Shown: piece by piece, positions 54,481 through 61,151 of the stretch
How positions within the stretch are numbered: the first letter of the stretch is position 1
Layout of the letters: every line of letters begins with the position of its first letter
NCBI RefSeq assembly: GCF_011058315.1
Contig: NZ_CP049298.1
Span: 2,108,001-2,172,000, forward strand
DNA length: 64,000 bases
Direction of reading: 5' to 3'
Source: Chryseobacterium sp. POL2
Lineage (GTDB): Bacteria; Bacteroidota; Bacteroidia; Flavobacteriales; Weeksellaceae
Translations under genes and position numbers: made by a program
Notes under the pieces: model-generated
Told to the model about the DNA's origin: nothing
What the model saw: the letters and a program-made list of their open reading frames with translations, nothing else
The model's database searches: none

Positions 54481-55881
54481 TTAACCAAAAAATAAATAAG
54501 CTAAAGTAACCGCAGTAATTATCCCAACCAAATCTGCCAATAACATGGCGCCAACTGTATAACGCGTGTTTTTCACCGCTACAGAACCAAAATAAACGGC
54601 TATCACGTAAAATGTTGTGTCGGAGCTGCCTTGTAAAATCGCTGACAATCGGCCCGCAAAACTGTCTGGTCCAAAGGTCGCCATCGTATCAACCATCATA
54701 CCGCGGGCTCCAGAACCTGACAATGGTTTTATCAAAGCTGTTGGCAAACCATCGACAAATCTTGTGTCCATATGTGCTGATTGTGCAAGCCATTTCATCC
54801 CATCAATAATCACTTCAAAAACACCGCTAGTTCTTAATAACGAAATCGCTATGAGCATTCCCACCAAATATGGAATAATCTTAACGCAGGTTGTAAAACC
54901 TTCTTTGGCACCGTCGATAAAGGCATCGAAAATATTAATCTTTTTATAAATGGCTCCTAAAACTATCCCAAAAAAAATCAATAAAATAAGTCCGTTGCTT
55001 AGAACTTTAGAGAAAACATCCAATTCGTCTTTACTTAGTTTTACCAAATAAATCACCAACAAAGCAACCAAAGCAGAAATTCCGCCAACATAAGCCAATA
55101 CGATTGGTTGGAAAAGATTAATTTTTTGTTTAATGGAAACAATAATCATCGCAGCCATCGTCGCGACAAATGTCGCTATCATACACGGTAGGAAAATATC
55201 TGTTGGCGTTTCTGAACCCATCGACGACCGAATCGCAATTATGGAAACAGGAATCAAAGTCAAACCACTTGCGTGCAAACACAAAAACATAATCTGTGCA
55301 TTGCTTGCGCGGTCTTTATCAGGATTCAAAGTCTGTAAGCTTTCCATGGCTTTTAGTCCGAATGGTGTTGCGGCATTATCCAAACCGAGAAGATTCGCAC
55401 TAAAGTTAAGCATCATGTGTCCAAAAGAAGGGTGGTTTTTAGGAATTTCTGGAAAGAGTTTTGAAAAGAAAGGCTGAATCAAACGACTCAAAAGACTAAT
55501 GCCACCAGCTTTTTCAGCAATACTCATAAAGCCCATGAATAAAGCCATAATCCCAATAAGTTTTAAACAGATATTGACGGCCGTCTCGCTGGTTCCAATG
55601 ACGCCATCTGTTGATTGTATGCGATAAACGCTAACATTATTAAGTGAATCTTTTTTGTATTGAATGTGAGATTCTTCAAAATTAGGCGATTTCTGAAGAT
55701 TTGCCTGAATTTCTGGAGAAAAACTTGCCAAAGGTTGTTGATAGATTTTGATGGTGTCACCACCTTTTCCCACAACCATATCGTTGAAAATCTCTTTATA
55801 ATTATCGGACGAAATGTATTTGATTCCTGCAACCACTATCGCAATAATGATAAAGGCAGACCAGATGCGGCTAAGTACCAT
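54481..55881 (-). CDS. Nucleoside recognition (Gate) domain membrane protein, SpmA-SpmB fusion type
   Basis: A 466-residue polytopic protein. Two Gate-like halves are apparent: GIMALFMGFMSIAEKAGGISLLSRLIQPF and a matching second half near PYLVGMLIAISLLRTSGVFEVIIDGMKWL. SpmA and SpmB are separate proteins in Bacillus (spore maturation), whereas Bacteroidota, which do not sporulate, carry this fused form. The middle block FSANLLGLDNAATPFGLKAM is a family hallmark. Substrate unknown; transport of a nucleoside or small molecule is speculation. Confidence 0.88.
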   Translation of the reverse strand: MVLSRIWSAFIIIAIVVAGIKYISSDNYKEIFNDMVVGKGGDTIKIYQQPLASFSPEIQANLQKSPNFEESHIQYKKDSLNNVSVYRIQSTDGVIGTSETAVNICLKLIGIMALFMGFMSIAEKAGGISLLSRLIQPFFSKLFPEIPKNHPSFGHMMLNFSANLLGLDNAATPFGLKAMESLQTLNPDKDRASNAQIMFLCLHASGLTLIPVSIIAIRSSMGSETPTDIFLPCMIATFVATMAAMIIVSIKQKINLFQPIVLAYVGGISALVALLVIYLVKLSKDELDVFSKVLSNGLILLIFFGIVLGAIYKKINIFDAFIDGAKEGFTTCVKIIPYLVGMLIAISLLRTSGVFEVIIDGMKWLAQSAHMDTRFVDGLPTALIKPLSGSGARGMMVDTMATFGPDSFAGRLSAILQGSSDTTFYVIAVYFGSVAVKNTRYTVGAMLLADLVGIITAVTLAYLFFG

Positions 55882-55948
55882 GCATGTATAATTTTAGTAA
55901 AAATAAAAGTTTTAATTAAAAATCGAGATAGAAATTTAATATTTAAAA

Positions 55949-56461
55949 TCATTCTTTTAAAAACACCAATCTATCGTCTAATTTTTGATCGAGGTTTTCT
56001 AGTACGATGGCTTCTTCGGTCTTCTTCTGTAATTCTTCAATAAAAAAGGATGTTTCAAAAAACTGGCGGTGCGTTCCCGGTAACAAACTCATAAAATACT
56101 GCATACCAACTTCATTATTATGTCTATCCATCATGGTTTCTAGCGCTTCGTTAGGGAAAAGATCTTCGTGCAGATTGGTTAATTTTTCACAGTATTTTTT
56201 TGATTTTTCTGGAGAAGAAACTTTGCAGAAATACATCATAATGATACATACCCAAAACGAATGTCTGAAAGCATTACCGCGACCATTGGATGAGCTCGTA
56301 TTAGGATAAAGATTTTTTGCTATGCTAAAAGCCCGAAAACTCGCATAGAAATAAAGAATCGAAAAAATAGGATGTCCCATACCGATGCCCAAAACAACGC
56401 CGATCTTTTTAAAGGATAAAGACCTAAGCGCATTAAAAAAAATGACTATAAATTTCCTCAT
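55949..56461 (-). CDS. Conserved hypothetical protein, DUF6973-like
   Basis: A 170-residue protein from ATG 56461. The N-terminal 45 residues are hydrophobic (MRKFIVIFFNALRSLSFKKIGVV...) with one or two membrane-associated segments. The rest includes NGRGNAFRHSFW, EKLTNLHEDLFPNE and MDRHNNEVGMQYF, a His/Asn/Glu-rich pattern matching flavobacterial DUF6973 proteins and reminiscent of small metal-site or bacteriocin-like enzymes (uncertain). A GTG five codons upstream lies within the accD terminator hairpin and is less likely. Function unknown. Confidence 0.75.
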   Translation of the reverse strand: MRKFIVIFFNALRSLSFKKIGVVLGIGMGHPIFSILYFYASFRAFSIAKNLYPNTSSSNGRGNAFRHSFWVCIIMMYFCKVSSPEKSKKYCEKLTNLHEDLFPNEALETMMDRHNNEVGMQYFMSLLPGTHRQFFETSFFIEELQKKTEEAIVLENLDQKLDDRLVFLKE

Positions 56462-56462
56462 A

Positions 56463-56500
56463 CAAAAAACTCCCACTTTAGTGAGAGTTAGTTTTTATCC
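56463..56500 (-). terminator. Terminator after accD, abutting the DUF6973-like start
   Basis: On the minus strand ACTCTCACT pairs with AGTGGGAGT (one G-T wobble) and is followed by TTTTTTG. The hairpin begins at the accD stop and its T-tract ends 2 bp before the next ATG, so the downstream gene would either rely on read-through or be regulated at this hairpin. Confidence 0.75.
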
Positions 56501-57346
56501 GTGCATCAACAAGTTTATCGTTTTTGCGAGCACTTCTTTTACTTCTGTTCTTTTAACAATGAAATCTACAAAACCTTTCTCTTGAAGGAATTCTGCAGTT
56601 TGGAAACCTTCTGGCAAATCGCGGCCAATAGTTTCACGAATAACACGCGGCCCTGCAAAACCAATCAATGCGCCTGGCTCTGCAATGATGATATCTGCGG
56701 TCATCGCGAAAGACGCCGTTACACCCCCGAAAGTTGGATCCGTTAAATAAGCAATATAAGGTAAGCCAGCATCGGACAATTGTGCCAATTTAGCTTGTAC
56801 TTTTGCCATCTGCATTAATGAGTAAGCTGCTTCTTGCATACGTGCACCACCCGATTGACAGATTATCATAAAAGGTAATTTGTGCTTCATCGCATAGTCG
56901 ATACCTCTTCTGATTTTTTCGCCCATTACCGATCCCAGAGATCCACCAATAAAGGCAAAATCCATACAAGAAACAACCATCTCAACCCCATTAACTTTTC
57001 CTGTAGCATTACGCACAGAATCATTAAGTTTTGTTTTGGACTTAACTTCTTTCAGACGGTCTGTATAAGCTTTTGTATCTTTAAATTTCAGAATATCAAT
57101 ACTTTCTACATTGGCATCTAATTCTTCAAATTTTTGATCATCAAACAAAATCTCAAAATATTCTCTACTTCCGATTCTTACATGGAAACCATCTTCTGGC
57201 GAGACGTAGTTGTTTGCTCTCAGCTCTTCTGCTTCAATAATTTTCCCAGTTGGTGTCTTGTGCCAAAGTCCTTTTGGAAGGTCTTTTTTGTCCTCTGTAG
57301 AGGTTGTAATATTTTGCTTTTTTCGTTTAAACCAATCAAATGCCAT
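56495..57346 (-). CDS. accD: Acetyl-CoA carboxylase carboxyltransferase subunit beta
   Basis: Beta subunit of the carboxyltransferase that makes malonyl-CoA for fatty acid synthesis. The 283 residues contain [49 protein letters not shown] and [14 protein letters not shown]. The N-terminal zinc ribbon of E. coli AccD (four Cys) is replaced: the aligned segment reads [15 protein letters not shown] then YVSPEDGFH with no Cys, so the ribbon cannot bind zinc. The frame is intact and its surroundings well conserved, so this appears to be a natural variant. fbaA lies upstream on the same strand. Confidence 0.96.
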   Translation of the reverse strand: MAFDWFKRKKQNITTSTEDKKDLPKGLWHKTPTGKIIEAEELRANNYVSPEDGFHVRIGSREYFEILFDDQKFEELDANVESIDILKFKDTKAYTDRLKEVKSKTKLNDSVRNATGKVNGVEMVVSCMDFAFIGGSLGSVMGEKIRRGIDYAMKHKLPFMIICQSGGARMQEAAYSLMQMAKVQAKLAQLSDAGLPYIAYLTDPTFGGVTASFAMTADIIIAEPGALIGFAGPRVIRETIGRDLPEGFQTAEFLQEKGFVDFIVKRTEVKEVLAKTINLLMHG

Positions 57347-57434
57347 AATCTATTATAAATATGATATAAAAGACAATTGATGAACGCGGCAACTTAAAAG
57401 AAGTCGTCATTCATCAATTATCATTTATGAATTA

Positions 57435-58502
57435 TTAAAGTGTATTAACGTTGTTAAGATCTTCAAATGCTTGTACCAAACGTGTAGAGAATGTATCTTC
57501 ACCTTTTCTTACCCAAACTCTTGGGTCATAGAATTTTTTGTTAGGAGCGTCTGCCCCGTCTGGATTACCAATTTGCGTTCTTAAATAATCAATTTTTCCT
57601 GTCATATAATCTCTCACACCTTCTGTATAGGCGAACTGAAGGTCTGTGTCGATATTCATTTTGATAACTCCGTAGCTGATAGCTTCTCTAATTTCTTCCA
57701 ATGTTGAACCTGACCCACCATGGAATACGAAATTAATAGGCTTAGCTCCTGTACCAAATTTTTCTTGTACAAATTTCTGTGAGTTATCTAGAATTTTTGG
57801 TGTAAGAACCACATTTCCTGGTTTGTAAACACCATGTACATTACCAAATGCCGCAGCAATAGTAAAGTTGTCAGAAATTGCTTTTAGCTTTTCATAAGTC
57901 AAAGCAACATCTTCTGGTTGTGTATATAGTAAAGAGTTGTCAACGCTAGAATTGTCAACACCGTCTTCCTCACCTCCTGTTACACCAATCTCAACCTCAA
58001 GTGTCATGCCTATTTTTGCCATTCTTTCGAAATACTGAGCAGAAGTAGCTAGGTTTTCATCTAATGATTCTTCAGAAAGATCCAACATGTGAGAAGAATA
58101 TAGAGACTTCCCTGTTTCTTTATAGAAAGCTTCGTTAGCATCCATCAACCCATCGATCCAAGGCAATAGTTTCTTTGCACAGTGGTCCGTATGCAAAATA
58201 ACTGTTGCACCATAAGCTTCTGCCAATGTGTGGATGTGTTTTGCACCTGCGATAGCGCCTAAAATTGCCGATTTTTGACCATCGTTAGAAAGTCCTTTTC
58301 CTGCATTGAAAGCCGCCCCGCCATTAGAAAACTGAATGATAACTGGCGCATTTAGCTTCGCCGCAGTTTCCATCGTTGCATTTACGTTGCTTGAGCCAAT
58401 AACATTAACTGCTGGCAATGCAAACTGATTCTCTTTTGCGTAATCAAAAATTTCTGTTACCAAAGACCCTGTGGCTACTCCAGCCGGAAACTTTCTACTC
58501 AT
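57435..58502 (-). CDS. fbaA: Class II fructose-bisphosphate aldolase
   Basis: Zinc-dependent aldolase of glycolysis and gluconeogenesis. The 355 residues show the class IIA pattern: PAVNVIGSSNVNATMETAA, zinc-binding VILHTDHCAKK, EVEIGVTGGEEDGVDN, NVHGVYKPG and NFVFHGGSGS with NIDTDLQFAYTEG. Length is that of E. coli FbaA (359). It is followed by accD 88 bp downstream, a neighbourhood commonly kept in Flavobacteriia. Confidence 0.97.
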   Translation of the reverse strand: MSRKFPAGVATGSLVTEIFDYAKENQFALPAVNVIGSSNVNATMETAAKLNAPVIIQFSNGGAAFNAGKGLSNDGQKSAILGAIAGAKHIHTLAEAYGATVILHTDHCAKKLLPWIDGLMDANEAFYKETGKSLYSSHMLDLSEESLDENLATSAQYFERMAKIGMTLEVEIGVTGGEEDGVDNSSVDNSLLYTQPEDVALTYEKLKAISDNFTIAAAFGNVHGVYKPGNVVLTPKILDNSQKFVQEKFGTGAKPINFVFHGGSGSTLEEIREAISYGVIKMNIDTDLQFAYTEGVRDYMTGKIDYLRTQIGNPDGADAPNKKFYDPRVWVRKGEDTFSTRLVQAFEDLNNVNTL

Positions 58503-58578
58503 AATTATGTTTTTATTAGATTTATATAATTGGCGATAAAGTTACAAAATATTCACAAATCTGAAACGATGATTTTTA

Positions 58579-58725
58579 TGGGCAATCCGCTATCGTCGCC
58601 CTTGCAATTCCTTCGGCTACGACGCGTCGGGCTGTCCGCTGTATCTTTTTCTAATCGAGGCTTCCGCTCCGCTCAGCCATCTTCTAGAAAAAGGATGTCG
58701 CTTCCATCCCTATTGCGGAAGTCTA
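58579..58725. repeat. GC-rich intergenic palindromic repeat element
   Basis: About 150 bp of markedly GC-richer sequence between fbaA and nadK. Arms GGGCTGTCCGCTGTATC (from 58629) and its imperfect complement GATGTCGCTTCCATCCC (to 58710) with CTTTTTCTA/TAGAAAAAG inside would form a long hairpin with a GCTTCCGCTCCGCTCAGCC tip. The composition and the 'ACAGCGGACAGCCCGAC ... GGGATGGAAGCGACATCC' pattern resemble a REP-like element that I recall as widespread in flavobacterial intergenic regions. Copy number in this genome cannot be seen here. Confidence 0.65.
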
Positions 58726-59592
58726 GTTTCTTTTATCAATTCCCCAAAGTAGCTTTTGACGGATCGTTTCGTAAAAGCTAAAATTATTCGGAATAATCAG
58801 ATTAAGATAAAAATCGCCTTTTTCAAGATAGATTTCATTCCCAATATCCATATAATAAAGCCGAGAATCCAAAGACAGCGTAAACTGTGTTGATCTGCTT
58901 TCAACATTTAGCTTAATCTGTGCATCATCATTAACAATCAAGGGGCGAACGTTAAGATTATGTGGCGCAATTGGCGTGATAACAAAATTATCATTGGTTG
59001 GCGAAATAATCGGTCCGCCACAACTCAAAGAATAAGCTGTTGAGCCCGTTGGCGTGGATATAATCAAACCATCACCCCAAAAGACATTTAGAAAATCATC
59101 GTTGATATACGAATCTATCGTAATCATGGATGTTGTTTCTTGTCTTGATAAAGTGACATCATTCAAAGCGTACGGAAAATCAATCGAGTTTGGCTTCGTC
59201 GTGCTTACTTTTATGATACTTCTTTTGCTGACGGTGTATTCTCCATTGAGGATAGAATCTATTTCTTTAAAAATTTCATCTTTTTTAAAATTCGCCAAAA
59301 ACCCCAAACGTCCCATATTGATGCCCACAATCGGAATTTCTAGCTCTTGGATAAAAGCCATCGCACTCAAAATTGTACCGTCCCCTCCAAAGCTAAAAAA
59401 GTAATCTACATTTTTGTTCTTGAGATCTGCTTTGTCTTTGAAAGTCTCATAGCTGCTAGAGAATTTCATGTTTTTAGCCATGGCTTCGTGCAGCACAAAC
59501 GGAATTTTTCTCAGCTCTAATTCTGAAATAAATTTGTTGAGATACAAAAAACTGTCGAAGTCTTTTTTCTGAGAATATATTGCTGCAACCAT
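58723..59592 (-). CDS. nadK: NAD kinase
   Basis: Phosphorylates NAD to NADP. The 289 residues have the GGDGT motif (69-73) in FSFGGDGTILSAMAF, GINMGRLGFLANF, the NE/D-rich ALNDVTLSRQETTSM stretch, and TPTGSTAYSLSCGGPIISP. Normal length. It starts 4 bp after the CBS-protein stop, so both belong to one transcript. Confidence 0.96.
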   Translation of the reverse strand: MVAAIYSQKKDFDSFLYLNKFISELELRKIPFVLHEAMAKNMKFSSSYETFKDKADLKNKNVDYFFSFGGDGTILSAMAFIQELEIPIVGINMGRLGFLANFKKDEIFKEIDSILNGEYTVSKRSIIKVSTTKPNSIDFPYALNDVTLSRQETTSMITIDSYINDDFLNVFWGDGLIISTPTGSTAYSLSCGGPIISPTNDNFVITPIAPHNLNVRPLIVNDDAQIKLNVESRSTQFTLSLDSRLYYMDIGNEIYLEKGDFYLNLIIPNNFSFYETIRQKLLWGIDKRN

Positions 59593-59595
59593 AGA

Positions 59596-60249
59596 TTAAA
59601 ATTCCAAATATTTCTGGAAAAACCCAAACCGATCTTTCAGAAGTTCTTCTTTTTGATCGTTGTAAAATTTATTAATAACATGATAACCAAAACGCTCGAA
59701 AGTCTCATCAATAGAGCTCAGATTATTTTGGCTAATTTTTAAAGTCAGTTCGATGTGGTCTTCTTTAACAGCGGTGATGAAACAACCATAAAGTTTTGAA
59801 TTGTTACTCTCAATAATCTTCGCAACTTCCACCATCGAGTAATGCAAACTGTTGGTCTGTACTGTTAATATCGCGCCATTTTCTGAGAAAATAGGATATT
59901 TTGAAAATTCGTTGAAAATATCATCACAAGAGATATATCCTAGAAATTTTTCATCGGTATTAATAACCGGAACAACATTCGAATTATAAGTATGAAACAA
60001 TTTTATCGAATCCCAAATATTGCTGTCTTCCGAAATGGCAAACTTTTCAAAATGTATCGCTAGACTTCCCAATTGTCCTTCTGGACTGTCTTCCAAAAAA
60101 GATTGACTAAGTGCACCTAGATAAATACCTTTCTTTTTTATAAAAACATGAGAATATCCAAATTCTTTCGCAAGCCCACATGCTTCCTCAATAGAATCGG
60201 AAAGATGAAACGCTGGAAAATCTTTGGACAAATAGTCTTTTATATACAT
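59596..60249 (-). CDS. CBS-domain protein
   Basis: A 217-residue protein with two N-terminal CBS motifs (about 1-60 with DSIEEACGLAKEFGYSHVFI, and 75-130 with NIWDSIKLFHTYNSNVVPVINTDEKFLGYISCDDIF). The C-terminal region (about 130-217) looks like an ACT-type small domain with GAILTVQTNSLHYSMVEVAKII. CBS pairs bind adenosine ligands; a regulatory role toward NAD kinase is conceivable from the 4-bp spacing but not shown. Confidence 0.88.
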   Translation of the reverse strand: MYIKDYLSKDFPAFHLSDSIEEACGLAKEFGYSHVFIKKKGIYLGALSQSFLEDSPEGQLGSLAIHFEKFAISEDSNIWDSIKLFHTYNSNVVPVINTDEKFLGYISCDDIFNEFSKYPIFSENGAILTVQTNSLHYSMVEVAKIIESNNSKLYGCFITAVKEDHIELTLKISQNNLSSIDETFERFGYHVINKFYNDQKEELLKDRFGFFQKYLEF

Positions 60250-60342
60250 ACTGCTAAGTTAAAAAAAGCGATTGAATTTGGATTTAATATTATAAAAATA
60301 ATTTTTTTGATAAATTATTTGGTTATTTAAAAACAAAATGCT

Positions 60343-60425
60343 TATCTTTGTCGCCTTTCATTTTTACTTTTTATTAGATTTATTTCGAACTGCACTGGCA
60401 ATTGCTAATGCAGTTTTTTTGTTTT
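60343..60425 (+). ncRNA. Candidate small RNA (orphan promoter-terminator pair)
   Basis: A TATCTTTG box (60343-60350) on the plus strand is followed 45 bp later by a hairpin (AACTGCA ... TGCAGTT with GCAATTGC at its centre, 60393-60420) and a seven-T tract. No plus-strand gene lies between 60250 and 61151, so the pair would make an RNA of about 70 nt. The -33 TTTG is 21 bp away rather than 17-19, so the promoter is only moderate. Alternatively the hairpin could be a terminator for the methyltransferase gene, but its T-tract is on the wrong side. Confidence 0.35.
60393..60423 (+). terminator. Hairpin with T-tract between the CBS and methyltransferase genes
   Basis: Stem AACTGCA/TGCAGTT with inner GCAATTGC, one mismatch and one wobble, followed by TTTTTTT on the plus strand only. 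Confidence 0.65.
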
Positions 60426-60958
60426 TATAGACCTAGCGCCTTAGCAAACTCCCACATTACAATACCTCCACAAACGCTTACGTTAAGAGAATGCTTGGTC
60501 CCCAATTGTGGAATTTCTAGTAACACATCACAATCGGACACGATTTCATCGCTAATGCCATCGACTTCGTTACCCAATACCAAAGCATATTTTTTATCAG
60601 CATCGATGGTGAAATCGGTCAACAAAAGGCTATCTGTAGTTTGCTCTATCCCACAAACAATGTAATTATCTTGCTGAAGCTGTTTTACCACAGAACTCAC
60701 TTCTTCAACATATTCCCAATCCACACTTTCTGTCGCACCCAAAGCCGCTTTGTGAATTTCGCGGTGTGGTGGCTGCGGTGTAATCCCACACAAAATAATT
60801 TTTTCTATCAAAAAAGCATCTGCTGTACGGAAAGCTGCTCCTACATTGTGCATACTTCTCACGTTGTCCAATACGACAACCAATGGTATTTTGGGAGTTT
60901 CTTTGAAGGTTCCCACATCAATTCTCCCTAACTCTTCAAGTTTTAATTTTCTCGTCAT
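60425..60958 (-). CDS. TrmH/SpoU-family RNA 2'-O-methyltransferase
   Basis: A 177-residue SPOUT methyltransferase. The three SPOUT motifs are visible: LDNVRSMHNVGAAFRTADAF (motif 1, with Asn-Arg), YALVLGNEVDGIS (motif 2) and LEIPQLGTKHSLNVSVCGGIVMWE (motif 3, forming the trefoil knot). It lacks the N-terminal RNA-binding domain found in RlmB-like enzymes. The target nucleotide (tRNA or rRNA) cannot be told. A TATCTTTG-like box at 61041-61048 on the minus strand may be its promoter. Confidence 0.9.
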   Translation of the reverse strand: MTRKLKLEELGRIDVGTFKETPKIPLVVVLDNVRSMHNVGAAFRTADAFLIEKIILCGITPQPPHREIHKAALGATESVDWEYVEEVSSVVKQLQQDNYIVCGIEQTTDSLLLTDFTIDADKKYALVLGNEVDGISDEIVSDCDVLLEIPQLGTKHSLNVSVCGGIVMWEFAKALGL

Positions 60959-61126
60959 CTATTTTAATATTGAATCTTTATCGGAGTCATAAAACACGTC
61001 CTAATCGGATGTATCAAACTATTCGAAAAGATTAGATCTGCAAAGATAAAGATTCTATGATTTCCTTTTTTAAAAACAATTTTCGCATTAATCGGAACGA
61101 AATTTTAAAAGCCTATTCGAAATTTG

Positions 61127-61134
61127 TACTTTTG
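61127..61134 (+). promoter_or_regulatory. Candidate -7 box of mutS
   Basis: TACTTTTG (TAnnTTTG) ends 17 bp before the mutS ATG, predicting a leader of about 12 nt. No convincing -33 TTG at 17-19 bp. Confidence 0.45.
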
Positions 61135-61151
61135 AAGTCCAAAATTCAGTT

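Noticed and set aside
58530-58781. Plus-strand open frame across the intergenic repeat upstream of fbaA
   Set aside because: The translation follows the palindromic repeat itself (Arg/Ser-rich) and extends into nadK on the other strand. More likely a non-coding repeat.
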